Assembly (NCBI GenBank): GCA_964491915.1
Contig: CAZBHS010000017.1
Location: forward strand, 1-64,000
Source: JAHELQ01 sp964491915
Lineage (GTDB): Bacteria > Acidobacteriota > Aminicenantia > UBA2199
Direction: 5' to 3'
Length of the DNA: 64,000 bases
Numbering within the stretch: position 1 is the first letter of the stretch; each line of letters starts with the position of its first letter. Under the pieces are notes generated by a model that saw only the letters and a list, made by a program, of their open reading frames with translations, did not search any database and had not been told where the DNA came from. A program made the translations under genes and the position numbers. Shown here in pieces: positions 1 to 7,500 of this stretch.

Positions 1-3
1 AAA

Positions 4-279
4 TTACTGGGCCGCATCCGCTACTTCACCGACGGAGCCGTTATCGGGTCCAAAGTGTCCCCTGAGTTCGGGGATGTGTAAAATGTGCGCGATGTTTTCT
101 GCTTTCTCTATGAAATGGTATTGTTTTGTAACGAAATCATCTGGATGTGTGGCGGATTTATTGGATTGTATTCTAGATTCATCAATAAATGTTACAAATT
201 TGTCGGAGTGTGTCTCGGATTCACTGGTTTGAGTTCTAGATTCATCGCGATATATAGTGGATTCATCAGTGTGTGTCAC
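4..279 (-). CDS. Possible 91-aa heptad-repeat ORF or gene remnant
   Basis: An open frame that starts with GTG and consists of heptads (TDES, RDES, TSES, IDES) for its first 50 residues, followed by a non-repetitive tail with an LRGHF segment. In-frame heptads continue a little upstream of the GTG and end at a TGA, so the frame is probably a truncated piece of a longer repeat protein, if coding at all. No ribosome-binding site of note. A competing plus-strand frame (257-532) overlaps it and is acidic and Ser/Asp-rich. I cannot decide between them. Confidence 0.2.
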   Translation of the reverse strand: MTHTDESTIYRDESRTQTSESETHSDKFVTFIDESRIQSNKSATHPDDFVTKQYHFIEKAENIAHILHIPELRGHFGPDNGSVGEVADAAQ

Positions 280-300
280 GGATTCATTGGTAAATGTCTC
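154..300. repeat. Degenerate 21-bp tandem repeats
   Basis: About seven imperfect 21-bp units, most containing a ggattcat/agattcat core. Read on the minus strand they encode heptads of the type xTxTDES, for example VTHTDES, TIYRDES, RTQTSES and VTFIDES. Read on the plus strand they encode GFIGLYS-like heptads. The minus frame stays open to a stop at position 4 but a stop lies just upstream of the repeats. It may therefore be the remnant 3' end of a repeat protein or a noncoding minisatellite. No family recognised. Confidence 0.6.
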
Positions 301-631
301 TCATACGGAAGAATATATTAGGGATTCATATGATTCTGTTCCACAAGCAGAAGGATTTGTAACACCATTTGAACAATATTACACAAAAACAGAAGAGTGT
401 AATGCGGCTGCCGATGAAAGTGACACCGCTCATGATGATTCCATTCCCAAACCGGTCATTTCCTTCCGGATTGATACTACTTCTGTATCGCCTTCTTCTG
501 ATTTTGGCGCAGAATCAAGTGAGAGCGTGTAGTCGTGAGATCTTTTGGCTTTGTGTCTTAATGTGTTCGCCATGACTATGGAGGGGAGATTCATTAAATT
601 CCAAAATAATGAAATTTCATTGGTAATCTTG

Positions 632-659
632 TTGAAAATTTTTCTATTTACAATAAAAT
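632..659 (+). promoter_or_regulatory. Sigma-70-like promoter for the cytochrome operon
   Basis: TTGAAA at 632-637, 16-bp spacer, TAAAAT at 654-659. It is the only good promoter-like pair in the gap upstream of the cytochrome gene that starts near 757, and it predicts a start site near 667. Confidence 0.45.
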
Positions 660-675
660 AAAAGTAGGTGATTTG

Positions 676-711
676 TTGTTAGCAACATTAACGTCAGCGC
701 TTTAATGTTGG
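676..711. promoter_or_regulatory. Inverted repeats, candidate operator
   Basis: Two overlapping dyads follow the promoter: GTTGTTAGCAAC at 676-687 and CAACATTAA (684-692) facing TTAATGTTG (703-711) over a 10-nt centre. Their place just downstream of the predicted start site suits a repressor. GTTGTTA...GCAAC recurs upstream of the ArsR gene (5248-5261). Confidence 0.45.
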
Positions 712-756
712 TTAAACTTTTTAATAAAAGTAGTAAGAAGAGCGGGGGAAAAAAAA

Positions 757-2778
757 GTGGGTTTTTTTTCTTTATTAAAACGGAACCTGGTTTCTTTGCA
801 TCGTCTCGTTTGGGGGAAAGGGTGGAAGCGCTTTATTGTGGCGGTGGTGGTTACGTTGATCGTGGTCACCGCCCTGATGTTTCTGACCATGGAGGTGACG
901 TCGCGACCGGGCTTCTGCAAAACCTGTCATTTTATGAGGCCCTATTATTATAGTTGGGCGGAGTCGTCCCACAATTTTGTCACCTGCACCGATTGCCACT
1001 TCCCGCCGGGAATCGAGAACAAGATCAAGGGCAAGATGACAGCCCTGTCGATGTTGGTCAACTATTTCACCGGGGTGTACAAAAAAGGGAAACCCTGGGC
1101 GGAAATATCCGACCAAAGCTGCATGCGCAGCGGATGCCACGAAACCCGGACTCTGGCGGGGAAGGTCAATTTCAAGAAGAATATCCTCTTTGACCATGCG
1201 CCTCATCTAAGCAATTTGCGCCGCGACAAGAAGCTGCGCTGTACCAGTTGCCATTCTCAAATTGTTCAGGGCGACCATATCAAGGTGACGGAGACCTCTT
1301 GTTTTTTGTGTCATTTCAAGGACACCAGCGAGGATTCCCCGCTTCACGCGTGCGGCAAGTGTCACGAGCCCCCGGTCAAGGACCCCGCCGGCATACGGGA
1401 GGTGGTCTACGACCATGCTATGGTGGTCAACCGTAACATTCCCTGCAAAGATTGTCACGGCGACATGATCACCGGGGATGGGTCGGTGCCGAAGATCCGT
1501 TGCAATCATTGTCATGCGGAACTTGAGAAGATCAAGAAATATGACGACACTGAGTTCATGCATCGCAATCATATCACCGAACACAAAATCGAGTGCTTGC
1601 TCTGCCACACTGAAATCCAGCACAAGTCCATCTCCCGCAGCGAATTGGTGAAGCCTGACTGTCAGGCTTGCCATCCGAATTTTCATCGGGCGCAACTAAA
1701 TATATTTTCCGGTCAAGGGGGCAAGGGGGTTCCTTTGCATCCCAGCCCGATGTTCGAGTCCGGCCTCAATTGCCAGGCCTGCCATGTGTATCACCGGTTC
1801 TATGAGGGCTTCCAGGAAAACGGCGGCACCTTCATCGCCAATGCCGAGTCCTGCGAGTCCTGTCATGGTAAAGGCTACAGCAAAATTTTGCAAAGCTGGA
1901 AAGCCGACGCGGACCGCAGGTTGAAGCAGATGAAACGAGTACTGGATTGGGCGGACCGGATGTTGGCTGCCCGTAAGGGGCGTTCCGGCTACGAAGCCGC
2001 CAGTCGAAAAATGAGCGATGCCCTTTATAATTATAAATTGGTAAAATCCGGGAACGCGATTCACAACATCTCATTTTCCGGCAAATTGCTGGAGTCCTCT
2101 TATAAGTTGGCTCGAGAAAGCCTGGATGAAGTCGGCGTAAAAGATAAATTGCCTCCTTATGAGAGGGCCAGCGGCCTGATCCCCGGCGAGTGTTCCAATT
2201 GCCACGCCGGGGTGGAGCATTTAGAGACCCGCGCTTTCGGTTGGATCTTTCCTCACGGTAAACATTTGAGCGGCAAAAATTTGTCCTGCGCCAGTTGCCA
2301 TTCCAATGTGGAAAAACATGGACAATTGGTGGCGAAGAAACAGGATTGCATGAATTGCCACCATCGCGACATTCAAGACGAACCGAAATGCGAGGTGTGC
2401 CATCAAGAGCAATACGCGGTGTATTTCAGTAAATTATCCTTCTCCACATTGAGCGTTCCCAATGTGATGGCCGAGGGGGTGACTTGTGTCGATTGCCACC
2501 AGGACGAAAGTAAAAAGCTGGTGCGTCCAGGAAAAGAGGGGTGTACCCATTGCCATGAGAAGGATTACGAAGAGATGTTCGACCAGTGGCAAGCGTCCGC
2601 CAAAGAGTGGTTGGCATTATTGAGGGAGAAGGTTCAGTCGCAGCGGCTACGGGGCGGCGACCGGGCGTTCGAGATTCTGCGTCTCCTGGAAAAAGACGGC
2701 AGCCGGGGTATCCACAACCCGGAATTGTATGAAACGCTGGCTGAGGAGGCAATGCAGGGGGAAAAATGGGGAAAATAA
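757..2778 (+). CDS. Membrane-anchored NapC-like multiheme cytochrome c (17 CXXCH)
   Basis: 673 residues. One membrane helix at about 25-45 is followed by a NapC/NirT-like start (CKTCH, then MRPYYYSWAESSH, then CTDCH). In all there are 17 CXXCH motifs plus one CX4CH (CMRSGCH), so up to 18 c-hemes. Proteins of this type face the periplasm and pass electrons from the quinol pool to periplasmic carriers. The stop overlaps the start of the cytochrome c/b gene downstream by 13 bases, so the two are probably cotranslated. The start is uncertain. GTG at 757 has a purine-rich site (agcggggg) upstream, but an A-run and a T8 run separate it from an ATG at 705 in another frame, whose peptide (MLVKLFNKSSKK) would make a natural N-terminus if one base were gained or lost. 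Confidence 0.88.
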   Translation: MGFFSLLKRNLVSLHRLVWGKGWKRFIVAVVVTLIVVTALMFLTMEVTSRPGFCKTCHFMRPYYYSWAESSHNFVTCTDCHFPPGIENKIKGKMTALSMLVNYFTGVYKKGKPWAEISDQSCMRSGCHETRTLAGKVNFKKNILFDHAPHLSNLRRDKKLRCTSCHSQIVQGDHIKVTETSCFLCHFKDTSEDSPLHACGKCHEPPVKDPAGIREVVYDHAMVVNRNIPCKDCHGDMITGDGSVPKIRCNHCHAELEKIKKYDDTEFMHRNHITEHKIECLLCHTEIQHKSISRSELVKPDCQACHPNFHRAQLNIFSGQGGKGVPLHPSPMFESGLNCQACHVYHRFYEGFQENGGTFIANAESCESCHGKGYSKILQSWKADADRRLKQMKRVLDWADRMLAARKGRSGYEAASRKMSDALYNYKLVKSGNAIHNISFSGKLLESSYKLARESLDEVGVKDKLPPYERASGLIPGECSNCHAGVEHLETRAFGWIFPHGKHLSGKNLSCASCHSNVEKHGQLVAKKQDCMNCHHRDIQDEPKCEVCHQEQYAVYFSKLSFSTLSVPNVMAEGVTCVDCHQDESKKLVRPGKEGCTHCHEKDYEEMFDQWQASAKEWLALLREKVQSQRLRGGDRAFEILRLLEKDGSRGIHNPELYETLAEEAMQGEKWGK

Positions 2779-4748
2779 ATGATCGAGTCTGCTTTAAATG
2801 TGTATTTTCTGTCTTTTTATTCGCGTTTTTATTGTTTGTCCCCTTTATGGCGATGGAGAATGGCGATTGTCTGACCTGTCATTCCGCCAAAGATCTCGAG
2901 GCGGAGACAGAAAGAGGTAAAAAACTGAACTTGTATGTTCCTGAGGATGCGTTGGTCGGTAGTGTCCATGAGGGGCTTTCCTGTACCAATTGCCATAAGG
3001 GCGAAACGTCTTTCGAAGATATCCCGCATGCCGGCGGGCCGTTAAAAACCGATTGCAAGGGATGTCATGAAGATGTGTATGACGTTTATCTTGCGAAGGA
3101 TGTGCATGGGAACGCGTTAAAAAACAAGAATAGGCGTGCTCCCACCTGCGCCTCCTGCCATGGGGGGCACCGGATTCTCCCGCTCACTTCACCCGATTCG
3201 GTTGTTTCCAGAAAGAACCAACCAAAAACCTGCGGCGGTTGCCATGGCAGTGAGGAAACCAACCTCGAAGTGGGCATCACAAAGCGTAACTTGATTTCCC
3301 GGTATGAGTCCAGCGTCCATTATGAAGCCATCAGCGTGGGGAAAACCGGCGCCGGTTGTACCGATTGCCATGGGCATCACAACATCCTGTCGTCGGCGTC
3401 CGGCGACTCCAGTATTTCACGGTCCGGCCTGGCTAATTCCTGCAAAGTATGCCACCCCAATGAAACCCGCGCGTTTTGGAGCGGCGCTCACGGTATGGCG
3501 TTGTACTACGGGAATAACGATGTTCCCAATTGTTCCACATGCCATGGCGATCATGATATGACTTCGTTGCGAACCCGCGTCGGGGACGCCAAGCAATGGG
3601 CCGCCACCCAGGTTTGCATCTGGTGCCATTCCAATAGCCGTATGATGGCAAGGTATGGTCTGGATACCACTCCGGTTGACAGTTATATGAAGGATTTTCA
3701 TGGGTTGACCCAGAGGGGGAGCCTCGGGGCCAGCGCCACATGCGCCGATTGTCATGATCCGCACCATTCACTGCCCGCGGGCCACCCCAGCTCGCGGACC
3801 CATATCACCAACCGCGGCGCCACCTGCGGTAAATGTCATGGACAGGTGACCCAGACGTTTGCCCTTAGTTTTTCCCACAAAAAAGCTCTGGCCTATTCCG
3901 GCGCCAAAGCCGAACAAATCATCAAGATCATTTATATTATATTGATCTTGTTGACGGTGGGCGGTATGTTGCTACATAATTTCATCATCTGGCTGAATGG
4001 TGTCAGGAAGAAGTACTCGAAGGAAAAACATATCGGTGTGATCAGACGGATGAGCGGATTTGAACGCACGAGTCATATTCTTTTGATGGTCTCATTCTTT
4101 ATCCTGGTCATAACAGGTTTTGCCTTGAAATATCCAGAAACGTTCTGGGTGAAATTCCTGTTTTCCATTGGTATGACAGAGGTGGTCAGGGGCTTCATTC
4201 ACAGGGTTGCAGCCACTGTGATGATTTTTGATTCGATTCTCTTCATGTTTTATTCTCTCTTCTTCCATCGGGGGCGGCGTGTGTTGGTGGAAATAATGCC
4301 CCGTTGGCGTGATTTCCCGGATTTTTTCAACACCATGAAGTATTATCTTGGTATCAAGAAGGAGCGGGTCAGGTACGGTATGTTCAATTATGCCGAAAAG
4401 TTCGAATTTTGGGCATTGGTATGGGGAACAGCCATCATGGTGATCACCGGGTTTGCGCTCTGGTTCCCCAAATCCATTACCGCCATCATGCCTTCCTGGG
4501 TGATTGGGGTATCGCGGGTGATTCATTTTTATGAAGCATTGCTTGCCACATTGGCCATCTTGATTTTCCACTTCTATTATACTATCTTCCTACCGGGCGA
4601 GTACCCGATGAATACATCGTGGCTCACCGGAAAACTAATGGCAGACGATGCCGCCCATCGGTTCGACGATGGAGCTATTCAGTTGATGAAGGCCTTGGAA
4701 AAGCATCAGGACGAGAAAGACAGGAAAAAAGTGGAGGACGAAGAGTAA
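2766..4748 (+). CDS. CbcL-like cytochrome c/b fusion, quinol oxidoreductase
   Basis: 660 residues. A signal/anchor helix (about 10-28) precedes a periplasmic domain with 11 CXXCH motifs (about 35-365). A cytochrome b561/HydC-like membrane domain follows (about 380-620) with several helices carrying His candidates for b-heme, such as RTSHILLM, GFIHRVAA and VIHFYEALL. This c-plus-b arrangement is that of Geobacter CbcL, an inner-membrane menaquinol oxidase used in metal and electrode respiration, though CbcL carries fewer c-hemes. The role is inferred from this architecture and from the porin-cytochrome genes next door. The start has a run of G (2757-2761) as ribosome-binding site and overlaps the upstream cytochrome gene. 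The C-terminal 40 residues are charged and cytoplasmic. Confidence 0.85.
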   Translation: MGKINDRVCFKCVFSVFLFAFLLFVPFMAMENGDCLTCHSAKDLEAETERGKKLNLYVPEDALVGSVHEGLSCTNCHKGETSFEDIPHAGGPLKTDCKGCHEDVYDVYLAKDVHGNALKNKNRRAPTCASCHGGHRILPLTSPDSVVSRKNQPKTCGGCHGSEETNLEVGITKRNLISRYESSVHYEAISVGKTGAGCTDCHGHHNILSSASGDSSISRSGLANSCKVCHPNETRAFWSGAHGMALYYGNNDVPNCSTCHGDHDMTSLRTRVGDAKQWAATQVCIWCHSNSRMMARYGLDTTPVDSYMKDFHGLTQRGSLGASATCADCHDPHHSLPAGHPSSRTHITNRGATCGKCHGQVTQTFALSFSHKKALAYSGAKAEQIIKIIYIILILLTVGGMLLHNFIIWLNGVRKKYSKEKHIGVIRRMSGFERTSHILLMVSFFILVITGFALKYPETFWVKFLFSIGMTEVVRGFIHRVAATVMIFDSILFMFYSLFFHRGRRVLVEIMPRWRDFPDFFNTMKYYLGIKKERVRYGMFNYAEKFEFWALVWGTAIMVITGFALWFPKSITAIMPSWVIGVSRVIHFYEALLATLAILIFHFYYTIFLPGEYPMNTSWLTGKLMADDAAHRFDDGAIQLMKALEKHQDEKDRKKVEDEE

Positions 4749-4759
4749 TATATGGAACA

Positions 4760-4783
4760 GCCCCCCGTAGGAAGGCGGGGGGC
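4760..4783 (+). terminator. GC-rich hairpin ending the cytochrome c/b operon
   Basis: GCCCCCC and GGGGGGC arms around a 10-nt loop, 12 bases after the stop at 4748. No T-run follows, so it may act as an mRNA 3' stabiliser rather than a strict intrinsic terminator. Confidence 0.55.
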
Positions 4784-4846
4784 GAGATATCAATAATGGC
4801 GTCTGGGCCGAAACTGTATCTCTTTTTAAAACACCGAATCTAGGAT

Positions 4847-5203
4847 TTAGAATTTGGAAGTGTTTCTTAGTCCCATTATTTTAACAATCGTATGCATCAT
4901 CTGTTTAATTGAGCTGAGCAGTTCAGGTTGAGTCAAATAATAGAAGACAAAGTTTCCACTTTTCTCTTTTTTTAAGATTCCTGCGCGATACAAATCATTG
5001 AGATGGTTTGATAATGACGGCAGAGAAATATTCAAGTTTTTTTGGATTTCGGTAACATTCATTTTGGAGTTACCGACCAACTGTAATATTTTAAGTCGAA
5101 TAGGTTTAGAGATGGTTCTGCACATCAAAGCGTATAATTCCAGGAATTCGTCGCTGAAGCGTTCGGGCAGGTCTTGGATTTGGTTGATCGTCGCTTTACT
5201 CAT
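4847..5203 (-). CDS. ArsR-type winged-helix regulator
   Basis: 118 residues with the ArsR/SmtB fold: a helix with SKPIRLKILQLV (about 33-44), recognition region LNISLPSLSNHLNDLYRAG (about 59-77) and a beta-wing (KSGNFVFYYL, about 81-90). The metal-binding CxC of classical ArsR is absent; there is one Cys (LMCRT), so the signal is not an obvious metal. It sits between the two halves of the cytochrome locus and is the likely local repressor. The start has no Shine-Dalgarno sequence. Its -10 ends 5 bases before the ATG, so the mRNA is predicted to be leaderless. Confidence 0.85.
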   Translation of the reverse strand: MSKATINQIQDLPERFSDEFLELYALMCRTISKPIRLKILQLVGNSKMNVTEIQKNLNISLPSLSNHLNDLYRAGILKKEKSGNFVFYYLTQPELLSSIKQMMHTIVKIMGLRNTSKF

Positions 5204-5208
5204 CTTAT

Positions 5209-5237
5209 ATTTTAACTAAAAAAATAGAATTTATCAA
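5209..5237 (-). promoter_or_regulatory. Promoter giving a leaderless ArsR mRNA
   Basis: On the minus strand TTGATA (5237-5232), 17-bp spacer, TAAAAT (5214-5209). The ATG follows after five bases, so transcription should begin at or within a base or two of the start codon. Confidence 0.55.
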
Positions 5238-5245
5238 GCTCCGGG

Positions 5246-5272
5246 GTGTTGTTATTGCAACTTATGTAACAC
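5246..5272. promoter_or_regulatory. Inverted repeat upstream of ArsR, candidate autoregulatory site
   Basis: GTGTT...AACAC ends with GTTGTTATTGCAAC inside (5248-5261). It is located upstream of the -35 and resembles GTTGTTAGCAAC at 676-687 in front of the cytochrome operon. Confidence 0.4.
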
Positions 5273-5304
5273 TCTGTCAGTGTCGCTTTTTAGGGTTAAT
5301 CCAT

Positions 5305-5327
5305 GGGGATAACCTTGAAGGTTACCC
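5305..5327 (-). terminator. Hairpin after the secreted decaheme gene
   Basis: An almost perfect dyad centred on AACCTT-G-AAGGTT, with flanking bases pairing too, 39 bases past the stop of the 5366-7483 gene. No clear T-run on the minus strand. It could be a terminator or an operator. Confidence 0.35.
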
Positions 5328-5365
5328 ACATGAATTTATCAAAAATAATTAATCTTTTATTTATT

Positions 5366-7483
5366 TTAGCGCCACCAATATTTCGCTACATTTCCTCCTA
5401 GAGAACCGATCGAGTCCACAAGAAGTTGGGCGATATATTTCGAATTGTGGATGTAGTTGTTGGGCTCTTTCTGGCTGACCTGATAATTGTAGGCGGCTTT
5501 CAGAAGTCTAGCGTCAAACTTGTAGCTGTTTGGGAAAATAGCTTCTCCTGGATCGACCAGGCCGTTACCATTTGGATCGTTGAAGAAATAGGGGTAGGCC
5601 TGCGAATCGTAGATGATCGGTTCCCCTCTCGCGAAACCGTACGCTTGAATTTGCGCGTACAGAGCCGCTTCGAGACCATTGAGCTCATCTTTTACCGATT
5701 CTTTCATGTTGTTATCGGCATCGTAATCGGGAGTCGAGTAGGGACGGATGGCGTTAAATCTGAATTTTGCCGGATCCGCGCCGCGGTTGGGCTGCGAAAT
5801 ATCCTGCCCATGACAATTGACGCAATCCGCTGGGTTTGGTTTTTTGACGTTATGCCCGACCGCTGATTGCGCTCCGTTAGTGCCCATATGGCACTCGACG
5901 CAAGTATCGAATTTCCCAGCGTGATTCGTAAACTGTCTCTGACCGGCATAGATTTTGCCGGGAAATTCATAACCGCCCTTAGCTTCGCTCCCGAAGATGA
6001 CTGCTGCTGTCGGATAGTAATGGATATTGATGAATCCATAGGGACCTGGACCGGAAGCAATCGTTTGGTCTACCGTTTTTTTGGATGCCCGTCCCTGGTG
6101 GCAATTGAGGCATAGGTTGGAGGCGTCTTCCATGGTGAGAACAGCCCCACTGGGGAATGTAACAGGACCTGTATCCAATAGGAAGGGGGGGGATGTGTGG
6201 CAGGTTGTGCACAAAAAACCGTTGGCGATTGGAACATCCACAGTCTCCCCGGTTTCCAGAAAATCTGCTAATCCCGTAGCTGAATGGCATTTGGCGCATG
6301 ACGCGGGCACTAACTGAGGGGCGTCTCCATCCCAATGGCGAAACGCTTCGGTTGCGCCATTGAAGTGCCCTTCGTCGTTGCGTATGATTGGGCCTGTGGC
6401 AATGGGGACAGGTACCGCCGTATTGACGTCCATGATGGAATCGTACAGAAGTTGAATCATATATTTGCCGCCATGGGCGAATCCGCCGGGGTCTTTTTGG
6501 GCGACCTGGTAGTTGTAGGCGGCTCGCAGCAAACGGGGCGTCCAGGTGGTATAACGGTTACCGAATACAGCTTCAGATTCATCTGTTGCGCCATCGTCGT
6601 TGAGGTCTTTGAAAAAGTATGGATAGACATGGGAGTCGTAGGCGATGGCTACGCCGACTAAATCCCTTGCATAGGCCCGCATGACTGTATATAGCAGTTC
6701 CTTGAAGGACTGAATTTCGTAGTAGATACCTTCGCTGACATTGCCGTCTCCATCGTAGTCGGTCAAGGATCCGATGAAGCGAATGTCGTGAAAGTTCCCT
6801 TCTTCGGTCACCATGGAGTGACAGGTGCTGCAGCGATCAGGGTTTGGTTTTAATGAGTGGGGATCGTGGCAGGTATAGCATGCATTGTATCCGGTCAGAT
6901 GTGCGAATTTTCCGTCGTAGACTTTGCCTGCGTATTGATAACCGCCTTTGGCGAATGTACCGTATTGGGTGGCGGCGGCGGAGTGGTAATGAATGTTGAT
7001 GAACGAAAGGTCGCCGCTGACGGTATCGTCACCCACGGCTGCCCTCTCGATGCTGCTGTTGACTGTATTTGTGGACGCCCGGCCCTGGTGGCATTGCATG
7101 CAGATGGCCTCCGGGCCAAGGCCCTCGATTGTTTCGCCGGACGGAAATGTCACCATTCCCAGATCCCGCGGAGCTCCGCTTTCCACATGGCATAATTCGC
7201 AATGAAAAATCCCCGGTTCGGCTTCTGCGTCCACCACCCAGGGGGCGGAACCGTCGGCTCCGATAAAATCCAGGAAACCATCATTGCTGTGGCATTTAGC
7301 GCAGCTTGTCGGTACGACGGGAGGATCGTCCTCATCCCAATGAATAAAGGCCTCCGCGTTTTTATCCGCATGAGCGGAACCGGCCCATCTCAATTCCTGG
7401 ACCGATTCATACTCGGAAGCCACAGTCAACAACACTACCAGGAATGCGCCGATGATTGTTATAACAAGTTGTTTTTTCGACAT
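5366..7483 (-). CDS. Secreted decaheme cytochrome, two tandem pentaheme repeats
   Basis: 705 residues. A signal peptide (hydrophobic about 6-22) lacks a lipobox. Two homologous halves (about 40-370 and 385-700) each carry five CXXCH motifs in the same order (CAKCH; CELCH/CTTCH; CMQCH/CLNCH; CYTCH/CVECH; CSTCH/CVNCH), the same HWD start and the same FINIHYY, GGYxxxGKxY and LLxAAYNYQV segments. Each half also has two Asp-rich loops resembling EF-hand calcium sites (DYDGDGNVSE, DLNDDGATDESEA, DYDADNN, DPNGNGLVDPGEA). Last gene of the mtrA-like/mtrB-like operon, so the likely outer-face electron carrier in place of MtrC. Because it lacks lipidation it could be released, bound to the barrel or polymeric; this cannot be settled from sequence. 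Confidence 0.82.
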   Translation of the reverse strand: MSKKQLVITIIGAFLVVLLTVASEYESVQELRWAGSAHADKNAEAFIHWDEDDPPVVPTSCAKCHSNDGFLDFIGADGSAPWVVDAEAEPGIFHCELCHVESGAPRDLGMVTFPSGETIEGLGPEAICMQCHQGRASTNTVNSSIERAAVGDDTVSGDLSFINIHYHSAAATQYGTFAKGGYQYAGKVYDGKFAHLTGYNACYTCHDPHSLKPNPDRCSTCHSMVTEEGNFHDIRFIGSLTDYDGDGNVSEGIYYEIQSFKELLYTVMRAYARDLVGVAIAYDSHVYPYFFKDLNDDGATDESEAVFGNRYTTWTPRLLRAAYNYQVAQKDPGGFAHGGKYMIQLLYDSIMDVNTAVPVPIATGPIIRNDEGHFNGATEAFRHWDGDAPQLVPASCAKCHSATGLADFLETGETVDVPIANGFLCTTCHTSPPFLLDTGPVTFPSGAVLTMEDASNLCLNCHQGRASKKTVDQTIASGPGPYGFINIHYYPTAAVIFGSEAKGGYEFPGKIYAGQRQFTNHAGKFDTCVECHMGTNGAQSAVGHNVKKPNPADCVNCHGQDISQPNRGADPAKFRFNAIRPYSTPDYDADNNMKESVKDELNGLEAALYAQIQAYGFARGEPIIYDSQAYPYFFNDPNGNGLVDPGEAIFPNSYKFDARLLKAAYNYQVSQKEPNNYIHNSKYIAQLLVDSIGSLGGNVAKYWWR

Positions 7484-7500
7484 TTTTTCCTCCTATCGCG

